From Promethearchaeota archaeon (GTDB taxonomy: Archaea; Asgardarchaeota; Lokiarchaeia; Sigynarchaeales; SOKP01): DNA of 19,763 bases. The notes beneath the pieces were generated by a model that ran no database searches, had not been told where the DNA came from, and saw nothing but the letters and a program-made list of their open reading frames with translations. The stretch lies in assembly GCA_014729315.1 (NCBI GenBank), contig WJKD01000933.1, positions 1 through 19,763 of the forward strand, read 5' to 3'. A program made the translations under genes and the position numbers. Positions 1 through 7,124 of this stretch are shown here, in pieces (position 1 is the first letter of the stretch; each line of letters begins with the position of its first letter).

Positions 1-1442
1 CACTTGAGATGTTCAACTAATTTTGGATAATCAGATATTTTATTTAGATTTTGAATTTTGGGTCCAGTATATCTCTCAAATTCTTCATTTCTTACTTCAA
101 TAAATCGAATAATAGCATTTCTTGCTCTTTCTTTCTGTTGTGATGTCCCATTTCTTCTAATAAAATTCTTAAATTTAGTTACTGTTATGTTTGTAAAATA
201 ATTAATAGTCTTCAATCTTTTTGCTAGTTCATTATAACCGATTAACTTTTCTAATTCAAAAGGGTGAATTAAATAAATAGAACAAATTTGAATTACAAGC
301 CATAGAGCAGGATGCATTTTACTCTTAAAAAATTTAAATTTAGGAAGATCTGTCATCTTATAACGATAATAAATAGCCCTTTTAAGATAAATTCTAAAAG
401 CTTCTATGGCTTTTTTTTTTTTACTGACATCACATATCTTGTATATATATTCTCTAATCTTTTTTATTGATACATCAGATAATTCATATTTTCTCTGAAT
501 TGCTGATTTGATCTCTTCATAATCAATTGTCCTTCCGAAATCCCGTAATAGCATATTAAAAATCTTACATAATTTAATAAACAACCATTTCTTTGGATTT
601 TTATCTAAAAATAACTCATAATTGTTTATTTTTTTTGTTTTCAGTTGTCTAAACACATTATATTCAATGTACCTTGATAAAATATTATAGCATTTTTCTC
701 TTTTCGATTCATCATTAATAGTAGCAATGAATTCCTTAATAGCAGCGATTCTCCCGCCTTTAAATTTTCGATGAGAGGTCAAATGGAAAGGTAAATCATC
801 ATAACCTATTAATTTACCTAAATATGTATCAGTAATTAAATTAATTTCACATACCCTGATAATTAACCATCCTTCAGGATAATCATTTATTTTAAAGTTA
901 AAAGGATCAGGTATTGCCTCCTTTTGAAAACCATAAAATATTTTTAAAGTGATATATCTCTGAAATACCTTAATTGTTCGATCCCTTAAAGACTTTTGTT
1001 GAATAGAAAGGATAAAATTTTTTATTTTTGAAGTTAAACCTTCCCAAGTAAAATAAGCCCTCCTTTCCAATAAGCAAGGTATGTTCTTGTAATAATTGCC
1101 ATAAATTTTTTTTTCTAATGCTGGAAAGGTAAGATTTAGTATTTTAATTAAATTATGAATGAGAAATCCTTCAGGATAAGTTTCATTCTTAATTTCTTTA
1201 AATAAATCATTGTCATTTTTGAAAAATTTGATTGTTCTTATTTCATCACGAAATCTAAGAAAACTTTTTCTTTTTAAAATTGTTTTAACCCATTGATTTC
1301 TTATTTCTCTAAAATTTTTTTTAGTAAGGGATTTATATTTAGTCAAATGTTTATAATCATTAAATTTAGGGATAGAATTACCACATCTTATTTCCTCCTT
1401 TCTACTGTCAAAATCTTTAAACAATTCCTTTTTCAAATTCAT
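1..1442 (-). CDS. Partial basic protein of tandem ~95-residue repeats, function unknown
   Basis: The frame is open for 480 codons from ATG at 1442 to the window edge, with no stop in any codon, so the C-terminus is missing. I do not recognise the family. The protein is Lys/Arg/Ile-rich with no signal peptide or membrane segment. After an ~86-residue N-terminal part it repeats itself. A Tyr-Pro-Glu-Gly-Phe/Trp-Leu-Ile type motif recurs at residues 89, 188, 282 (Asn-Pro-Lys-Lys-Trp), 377 (His-Pro-Ala-Leu-Trp) and 472 (cut by the edge), spacings 99, 94, 95 and 95. Each unit continues with a Cys-x-Ile segment, often a Lys-Leu-Ile-Gly-Tyr motif (210-214, 399-403), then a Phe-Ile helix and a basic helical tail. 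Repeated basic helical modules suggest nucleic-acid or protein binding, but this is inference. AGGAGG at 1393-1398 in the sense strand lies inside the gene, so it does not mark the start. Confidence 0.8.
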   Translation of the reverse strand, partial: MNLKKELFKDFDSRKEEIRCGNSIPKFNDYKHLTKYKSLTKKNFREIRNQWVKTILKRKSFLRFRDEIRTIKFFKNDNDLFKEIKNETYPEGFLIHNLIKILNLTFPALEKKIYGNYYKNIPCLLERRAYFTWEGLTSKIKNFILSIQQKSLRDRTIKVFQRYITLKIFYGFQKEAIPDPFNFKINDYPEGWLIIRVCEINLITDTYLGKLIGYDDLPFHLTSHRKFKGGRIAAIKEFIATINDESKREKCYNILSRYIEYNVFRQLKTKKINNYELFLDKNPKKWLFIKLCKIFNMLLRDFGRTIDYEEIKSAIQRKYELSDVSIKKIREYIYKICDVSKKKKAIEAFRIYLKRAIYYRYKMTDLPKFKFFKSKMHPALWLVIQICSIYLIHPFELEKLIGYNELAKRLKTINYFTNITVTKFKNFIRRNGTSQQKERARNAIIRFIEVRNEEFERYTGPKIQNLNKISDYPKLVEHLK

Positions 1443-1930
1443 ATTTTAGTAAAAATTTTCAAATTTTAGTTAAGATATCAATAATTAAATTCATTTTTTT
1501 AAAATATAATCAACCTCATTTCCATTCATCTCATTTTTTATAGTGTGTGAAATCATATAAAAAAAGAAACACCTAAAGTTTACTGATTTATAATTGTCTA
1601 ATCATCATAAAATAAGAGAAGTGAAAAACGCATTTATTGTATTGACTGTCTTTGATTCTATATTTTCTAGAAATAACTGCTATTTCTTATTCATAAAATA
1701 TGAGATCTCAAGGCATAAAAGAATTATAGAGAGCATTTAAATAGTTTCTTTACTAGTTAACGTATAGGCACTTGAGACAAAATTAATACTGAAAAAAAAA
1801 GAACTATGCCCTTAACTGAATTCAAGTTCAACCAGGATATCACGTTTAAATTGGAAATGAAATCACTAAAATCTATATAAATAATGATTTGTTAAATTAA
1901 AAATTATAAATCTCATCTAATATTTCTGAA
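1443..1930. other. AT-rich intergenic region, no convincing gene
   Basis: This stretch separates two minus-strand features and should carry the promoter of the repeat protein. It is very AT-rich. The only small frame that looks at all protein-like is a plus-strand 24-codon ATG frame at 1806-1880 (starts Met-Pro-Leu-Thr-Glu-Phe-Lys-Phe-Asn), which has no clear ribosome binding site and is probably not a gene. No RNA gene or long repeat was seen. Confidence 0.5.
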
Positions 1931-2182
1931 TCAAAATTCCAGATACCTCTCTTCTCGATTTTTTTTGAATAATTCCGCGCATATCTTCGCATCTTCCCTG
2001 GTTTCCACTACTCCGTCTGGAGTATCGTTTTCGTTCACGATCACATAGTCGTATCCCATCTCGTTCATTAATTCAATTATTTCGTTTCTCCCTTCTTTAG
2101 CCAAATGATCTGGAAATACATCTCTATTGCCAACTATGATTGCAAAGCAAATTTTTTCAAATTCATTTTTGATAAAGGACAT
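1931..2182 (-). pseudogene. N-terminal fragment of an L-fucose isomerase-like protein (COG2407 type)
   Basis: The 83 residues from ATG 2182 match in style the first domain of L-fucose/L-arabinose isomerase-like proteins. They contain a strand followed by Val-Gly-Asn-Arg-Asp-Val-Phe-Pro-Asp-His-Leu-Ala-Lys-Glu-Gly-Arg, then a Glu-Asn-Asp-Thr-Pro-x-Gly-Val-Val-Glu-Thr-Arg-Glu-Asp-Ala-Lys segment and Ala-Glu-Leu-Phe-Lys-Lys-Asn-Arg. Family members normally run to roughly 450-500 residues. Here the frame ends a few residues later, just where the next strand (Val-Thr-Leu-Pro-Asn-Phe-Gly-Asp) is expected, and I saw no continuation downstream. An in-frame TTG at 2206 would add eight residues, but the ATG sits better against the family start. 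Probably a relic, though a short stand-alone protein cannot be excluded. No enzyme activity is expected because catalytic residues lie in later domains. Confidence 0.65.
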
Positions 2183-2403
2183 TATTATTGATTCAGAAGT
2201 TACCAATTAAAAAATTAATTGTTTAACTTATAAAATATCAATCAAAAAGATCAGTATTTAATCTATTTATAAGTAAACTATTGTTTTCTTGGTCTTTTAA
2301 ATTGAAAATGAAGATTTTTACTGAAATGTTTTTAATCATTGGCATAGTATATTAATAAAACACTTTAAAGTAATTATGATCAGAATGTGTTTCAGGTGGA
2401 AGA

Positions 2404-3066
2404 ATGAACGAAAATTATCAAGAAAGGAAAGAACAACTACTTACTGACGATTCTAAAGAACTTAAAGTAAAGTATGCTATTCTCATAATATTAACAGTTA
2501 TCGCTTTTGTGTATATTTTTGGATTAATATCTTACGTTCTGATCGATAATTGGGAAGGTCTAAAAACCCATCCACTAACAGGAGGATGGCAATTCTTTTT
2601 CGCATTACTTATTTTTGGATTTTTTTTATCAGTTCTGTTAATGAGTAGAAAGGATATTTTAGTTGTAATCATTAGTAGTTTAATAGCTTTGTTTTGGGAA
2701 GCTTTTGCCGAACCTTTCGGCTGGTATTTCAAGTTATGGGGTTTTGCTCCGACGCATCAGTTAGTTCTTCCCGTTTTCCATCTCGCATTACAATTAGGTC
2801 TCGAATTCTACGCGTTTTATTATTTAGTTGGGATGTTGTATCTCTTCATTTATAAAAGCGATTTCAAATATAGGGTGTATATATTGCTAATAGCTGTAAT
2901 AATTTTAACTATTCTCGGATGGTTGGGGGACATCTTCATTTCTATGTTTGATACTTATGTCATCACTTTTATAGTATGGTCAATACTGAACTCACTACAT
3001 TTAATGGGAGTAATCTTTATTTACAGATTTCTCAATCCTAATAAAAAACGAGAACTCTCGACCTAA
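2404..3066 (+). CDS. Polytopic membrane protein, unknown function
   Basis: 220 residues with about six hydrophobic segments (roughly 24-47, 64-80, 84-100, 122-150, 157-180, 184-208), a charged N-terminal tail and a short basic C-terminus. Between segments 3 and 4 lies a Trp-rich loop with Phe-Trp-Glu-Ala-Phe-Ala-Glu-Pro-Phe-Gly-Trp-Tyr; its acidic residues at 99 and 103 sit at a membrane edge and could be functional. I do not recognise the family. The start is supported by a purine-rich AGGTGGA at 2394-2400 just before ATG, and a TATA-like stretch lies near 2348-2357. It precedes a 206-bp gap before the GT87 gene, so it may be its own transcription unit. Confidence 0.75.
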   Translation: MNENYQERKEQLLTDDSKELKVKYAILIILTVIAFVYIFGLISYVLIDNWEGLKTHPLTGGWQFFFALLIFGFFLSVLLMSRKDILVVIISSLIALFWEAFAEPFGWYFKLWGFAPTHQLVLPVFHLALQLGLEFYAFYYLVGMLYLFIYKSDFKYRVYILLIAVIILTILGWLGDIFISMFDTYVITFIVWSILNSLHLMGVIFIYRFLNPNKKRELST

Positions 3067-3272
3067 TACTTATTGTATTATTCTCGATTTGCTTAAGTGA
3101 TTAAAGGGTCTGTTCTGATGTCGTTTTCACGGAAAAGACATGAAATTTAGGACTAATTGCTTATTATTTGAAACATATTGGAATACAAAAATATTAATTT
3201 AATTCCTTTAATTTAAGAATTTAATAAAAACTAATGATTGTAGGATTGATATTTAATTATTTTTAGAGTTTT

Positions 3273-4544
3273 ATGAACCTTCTTAAAAGATTTAAAGAGC
3301 TTTGGCACGAAAACAAAATTCTTAGATTCGCAATTGTTGTTCATCTCGGTTACTTTGTTGTATCACTCGTTTTAGTATTAACGATTTTACGAGAACAAAA
3401 CGATTTTCTTATCTTCTACACGGCTGGAGGTGTGTTTTTTAATAATATAAACGATCTATACAATCAGAAATATTATATTTGGGACTTTCGATACTTCCCA
3501 TTATCCGCTATGTTATTTGTTCCCTTTTATTGGTTAGGCTTTGATCTTGGATTTATTTTATTTCACTGTTTAAATTTAATCGCAAACATCTTCGTCTGTT
3601 GGCTCTTATCCAAAATTATTTTTTTAATTCGAGCTCAAGACCACGAAAAAGACAATAAACGAATGATTTTATATATTTCTTTTTATCTCATGGCGATTCC
3701 TCACATGTTTAATTATATTTTAGGCCAAGTAAATGTTTTTGTTTCTCTTCTTATATTATTAGCTTTATACGTTTTCTTAAATCATAATGAAATTCAATGG
3801 CAATTGATTGGAAGCTTAGCTTTAGGATTTAGTATTATTATCAAACCAACTGCGTTTTTTATTATACCTTTCTTATTAATAATCAATTTCCAATTTAAAG
3901 AGCATAAAAAATTTAATTTTGACCTTACAAGAAATATTATTAGAATATTAGGTGTCTTTGTTCCTCTCTCGTTAAACCTCGTCTTATTTACACTTTATCC
4001 TAAACTATGGGAAGGGTTTATCGCTACTAATTTTACGGGGAGCAATCCATTAACCTTGAATTTCTCTTTTAGCATTACTAAATTAATTACAAATTTTTGT
4101 TATATTTATAATATAGCTTACAACCAATTGGTAATTTTAATTACAATGATTATTATTGTTGGAGGATTAGCATTTGTAATCTATCTGGTTGGAAAATTTG
4201 ATAAAAATTGTTCAATAATCTACGGCATTACTTTAGGTATGATTGTGATGCTGTTAGCTTATTTTGATTCCTGGGATCATCATCTCTTAAACATAGTCCC
4301 TTTACTAATCATTATTATATTTAACTTGCCGAGAAACTCGGAAATTACTGATAAATTCATTAAAAAGGGATTATTTTTCTTCTGTTTTTTTGACCTTGCA
4401 TTTATGGGAATATGGTTTTTAACCGTTCCTTATCACTTTCCTTATAACTTTGGCAGTACTGTATTTTTAATCCTAATATTTTATGGTATAACCAAGGTAT
4501 CGCTTAGTTTAAACGATCAAGAGAAAATTATTTACAAAAATTAA
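3273..4544 (+). CDS. GT87-family (DUF2029) polyprenyl-phosphate glycosyltransferase, mannosyltransferase-like
   Basis: 423 residues, about ten membrane segments, GT-C fold. Hallmarks of GT87/DUF2029 are visible: Asp44 in a first extracytoplasmic loop followed by Phe-Tyr-Thr-Ala-Gly-Gly (48-53), Asp-Leu-Tyr (61-63), Phe-Arg-Tyr-Phe-Pro (72-76), Gly-Gln-Val-Asn (151-154) starting a helix, and a Lys-Pro-Thr (191-193) membrane motif. Known members transfer mannose or other sugars from a lipid-phosphate donor onto glycolipids or glycans on the outer membrane face. Asp44 is the likely catalytic base by family analogy. The sugar and acceptor cannot be told from sequence. Length is normal for the family. 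The next gene starts 19 bp downstream and encodes an anchored extracellular protein, so the two are probably co-transcribed. Confidence 0.8.
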   Translation: MNLLKRFKELWHENKILRFAIVVHLGYFVVSLVLVLTILREQNDFLIFYTAGGVFFNNINDLYNQKYYIWDFRYFPLSAMLFVPFYWLGFDLGFILFHCLNLIANIFVCWLLSKIIFLIRAQDHEKDNKRMILYISFYLMAIPHMFNYILGQVNVFVSLLILLALYVFLNHNEIQWQLIGSLALGFSIIIKPTAFFIIPFLLIINFQFKEHKKFNFDLTRNIIRILGVFVPLSLNLVLFTLYPKLWEGFIATNFTGSNPLTLNFSFSITKLITNFCYIYNIAYNQLVILITMIIIVGGLAFVIYLVGKFDKNCSIIYGITLGMIVMLLAYFDSWDHHLLNIVPLLIIIIFNLPRNSEITDKFIKKGLFFFCFFDLAFMGIWFLTVPYHFPYNFGSTVFLILIFYGITKVSLSLNDQEKIIYKN

Positions 4545-4563
4545 CTATTAATCCGTATTAATC

Positions 4564-5352
4564 ATGAAAAATCCTAAAAAGATGCAAATCGATAGAAAAA
4601 AAATTCTGTTATTTCTCATCTTTCTCTCAATCTTTTTAGTAATTATTCCGTCTAATGTCTCAAGTTCAAGTTATAACATCGAAGTTAGCGAGGATCAGGG
4701 TATTATATGGAAGTGTAATGAATGCGATCAAGAACGATTGAAACGATTATTTGGAAATCATTGGGATGATAATGGAACCGGAATTTTTGAAGACATGAGA
4801 AAGGGGAGACTTATGCGTTGGGTGATTAGGGATGTTGATAAGGAGGAAAGATTTTCTATTGAAACGCAACAAATGGAAGAAGCATACATAATTGAATATA
4901 AAAAATGGGTATGGAAGGAAGTGGAGAGGGAATGGGGAGACGAAGACGGATACGAAGAGATTGTGTTTTATAATGACCCTGAAGATTTTGGAGAAGATTA
5001 TATCTTTAAAAATATTGTTCCTTTCATATTACCTATGCCTTTTGGGGATTATTTAAAGGAAACCGACTTATACGAAGGATATACGATTGATGCGAGAGTT
5101 ATTCCATCCATAACTTGCGAAATTGAAGAAAATGATTTGGATAATGGTCGTCCGGAGGAAATGGTTAAAGTACAAGCTATGTACACTGAAAAAGGGATCG
5201 TGAAATCGTATAAACTTTACTGGCAAAATCATCATGTATTAATAGATATATCAATAGATTCAGATTTTAATAACGAAACAATTATTTTACCGATCATTAT
5301 TATTGTTTTTTACATAGGGTTGATTTATCTTATTTATAGAATAATTAAATAG
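4564..5352 (+). CDS. Secreted, C-terminally membrane-anchored protein, unknown function
   Basis: 262 residues. A basic N-terminus leads to a hydrophobic signal segment (about 14-30) ending near a Ser-rich stretch (33-36), so cleavage there is plausible. A hydrophobic C-terminal segment (about 239-260) ends in a short basic tail, giving an extracellular domain tethered by one helix. The ectodomain is acidic and Trp-rich, with Trp-Lys-Cys-x-x-Cys at 49-54 and one further Cys near 183. The CxxC pair could form a disulfide, which is notable because a CcdA/DsbD-like gene lies two genes downstream. Asn-x-Thr/Ser sequons (such as Asn-Gly-Thr near 70) could accept glycans, but no link to the adjacent GT87 gene is shown. 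No family recognised. Same-strand spacing of 19 and 27 bp to its neighbours suggests an operon. Confidence 0.75.
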   Translation: MKNPKKMQIDRKKILLFLIFLSIFLVIIPSNVSSSSYNIEVSEDQGIIWKCNECDQERLKRLFGNHWDDNGTGIFEDMRKGRLMRWVIRDVDKEERFSIETQQMEEAYIIEYKKWVWKEVEREWGDEDGYEEIVFYNDPEDFGEDYIFKNIVPFILPMPFGDYLKETDLYEGYTIDARVIPSITCEIEENDLDNGRPEEMVKVQAMYTEKGIVKSYKLYWQNHHVLIDISIDSDFNNETIILPIIIIVFYIGLIYLIYRIIK

Positions 5353-5379
5353 CATCAAAAATTCGAAGGGAAAGAAACT

Positions 5380-6105
5380 ATGGAAATTATACCTGCAATT
5401 GATATTAGTGGAGGCAAATGTGTGCGCCTATATAAAGGAAAAAAAGGAACTGAAAGAGTTTATTACGAAGATCCGCTTGACGCTTTGAATTTCTGGATGA
5501 AAAAAGGAGCAGAGCGATTACATTTCGTAGATCTCGATGGAGCGTGGGGATCGGATAAAAATAAAAAACTTTTTCAAGAGATGATAAAAAAAGCCTCAGA
5601 TAAAGTTAAGATTCAGATCGGCGGTGGTATTAGAAGCCTCGAAGCTGCAGTTGAATTAATAGACTTAGGAGCAGATCGGGTGATAATTGGAACTTTAGCT
5701 GTTAAAAATCCTCAAATTATAAACGAATTAGCAAATAGGGTTGGTTCAAAACATATTATTATAGCAATCGATTATAAAGGAGGAAAAATTTCAATTCACG
5801 GATGGACGAAAGACACAGATTTAAATCCTTTTAGTTTTGCTAAAAAGATATCTTCGATGGGTGCGGGTTACATTTTATTTTCTTCAGTAGAGGCGGACGG
5901 TGCGTTTACGGGACCAGACTTAGAAAATATTAAAAGAATGGTCAATACCGTTGATATTCCTATCTACGCTGCCGGAGGAGTTAGAGACGAAGAAGATTTA
6001 AAACGCTTAAAACAAACCGAAGTTGCGGGAGTTATCGTAGGAAAAGCATTTTACGAAGAAAAAATCGATTTTTCCATAATCAAAAATTCTAAATATAATG
6101 AATAA
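5380..6105 (+). CDS. hisA: HisA, ProFAR isomerase of histidine biosynthesis
   Basis: 241 residues, a single (beta/alpha)8 barrel of usual HisA length. It isomerises N'-(5'-phosphoribosyl)formimino-AICAR-ribonucleotide (ProFAR) to PRFAR in the cytoplasm, the fourth step of histidine synthesis. Visible signatures: Pro-Ala-Ile-Asp-Ile with catalytic Asp8; Phe-Val-Asp-Leu-Asp-Gly-Ala at 49-55; Gly-Gly-Gly-Ile-Arg at 81-85 (first phosphate site); second catalytic Asp131 in Ala-Ile-Asp-Tyr-Lys; Gly-Trp at 141-142; Asp-Gly-Ala-Phe-Thr-Gly-Pro-Asp at 173-180; Ala-Gly-Gly-Val at 198-201 (second phosphate site). Where the family usually has Thr (the residue before Asp-Ile in the beta-6 motif) this protein has Ser168/Ser169, a mild change. 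GAAGGG upstream of ATG may be a weak Shine-Dalgarno. No other his gene lies in the window, so the context is not a classical his operon. Confidence 0.93.
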   Translation: MEIIPAIDISGGKCVRLYKGKKGTERVYYEDPLDALNFWMKKGAERLHFVDLDGAWGSDKNKKLFQEMIKKASDKVKIQIGGGIRSLEAAVELIDLGADRVIIGTLAVKNPQIINELANRVGSKHIIIAIDYKGGKISIHGWTKDTDLNPFSFAKKISSMGAGYILFSSVEADGAFTGPDLENIKRMVNTVDIPIYAAGGVRDEEDLKRLKQTEVAGVIVGKAFYEEKIDFSIIKNSKYNE

Positions 6106-6150
6106 AAATTATTAATTACACCAATATGAATTAGTTTAAGTCTATAAGAA

Positions 6151-6873
6151 ATGCAACAATATTTTCTGATTTTTCTTCCCGCTTTTTTGCTTGGTTTGCT
6201 TCATACTGCCATGCCTTGCGAGGATAAGGCGATTTTTTGCTTTTGGTCTTTTGGAATCTCAAAAGAACCGAGAAATAGTATTTTTATATTGATTTTATAT
6301 GGTTTTGGATTAATGTGTGCCAATATGATTATCGGAATGGGTACATTTTTAATAAGTCTAATCCCGTTAATATTTATTCCTCAGTTATTCTCCGATCCAT
6401 TCGCAATTAATTTTTTTGGTGCGTTCTCTTCCACCTTTGTCGCAATATTCTTCTTATTTTTAATGACGCATGGTAGTTATTTTCCTCATTCTAAGAGTGT
6501 AGAGGAATTTATGAAATTGAATTGGGAAAAACGGAGAACTCCTTTTTTGTTTGGAATGCTCGCTGGTTTTCCTCCTTGCATTTTTGAGCTTTTGATTTAC
6601 TCACAATGTTTAATTTATTCCTTGAGCTATGGATTTTTTGAGGGTTTTTTTACAGTGTTTTATTTTACATTAGGGACATTTATTGGCTTATTCCCACTTG
6701 CAATGGCTAAGCAAGGCTTACAAACCACCCAAATAATCAAACCAAAGCAAAATACGGATTTAGGAAAAAATAAAGTATTTATCTTAATGTTTTTGATAAT
6801 AGTAATGTTTAATATTATCATAATGATTCTTAGTTTCTTAAGAATTCATATCTTTCCCCCGCATAATTTATAA
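6151..6873 (+). CDS. CcdA/DsbD-like (LysE/NicO-superfamily-like) membrane protein with paired Pro-Cys motifs
   Basis: 240 residues, six or so membrane segments in two halves. The first half has Gly-Leu-Leu-His-Thr-Ala-Met-Pro-Cys-Glu-Asp-Lys (H18, P22, C23, E24, D25); the second begins Ala-Gly-Phe-Pro-Pro-Cys-Ile-Phe-Glu (P141, P142, C143, E146), with C153 nearby. A Cys next to Pro in TM1 and again in the matching helix of the second half is the arrangement of CcdA/DsbD transmembrane electron carriers, which pass reducing power from cytoplasm to exported thiol proteins. The His-x3-Pro-x-Glu-Asp context also resembles NicO/RcnA metal exporters of the same fold group, so metal export is an alternative. 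The N-terminus begins directly in TM1 with no signal peptide. It follows hisA by 45 bp and may end that operon. Confidence 0.55.
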   Translation: MQQYFLIFLPAFLLGLLHTAMPCEDKAIFCFWSFGISKEPRNSIFILILYGFGLMCANMIIGMGTFLISLIPLIFIPQLFSDPFAINFFGAFSSTFVAIFFLFLMTHGSYFPHSKSVEEFMKLNWEKRRTPFLFGMLAGFPPCIFELLIYSQCLIYSLSYGFFEGFFTVFYFTLGTFIGLFPLAMAKQGLQTTQIIKPKQNTDLGKNKVFILMFLIIVMFNIIIMILSFLRIHIFPPHNL

Positions 6874-7078
6874 AAATCCGATTTATAATCTAAGACTGGA
6901 GAATATAATAAGGTAAAACCATATTAATCTAATAAGTCAGTATAAGATTTCAAGTCCGAAATAATTTTGGTAAAGCTTTGAACATAAAATTTTGGTCTAC
7001 TAGAAATTTTAAATAGAAAATTTTTAATATTAAATAAAGAATAAGAGAAAGAAATGTTATTAATTTAGAATCTTTTTG

Positions 7079-7086
7079 TATATATT
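7079..7086 (+). promoter_or_regulatory. TATA box of the UFL1-like gene
   Basis: TATATATT lies about 40 bp before the ATG at 7125, so transcription starting about 25 bp downstream would give a leader of roughly 15-20 nt. The 251-bp gap before this gene (6874-7124) otherwise shows only AT-rich sequence with no gene. Confidence 0.45.
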
Positions 7087-7124
7087 AAAGTTGAACTTAA
7101 ACAAAATTATCCTAAAAAGAAATT

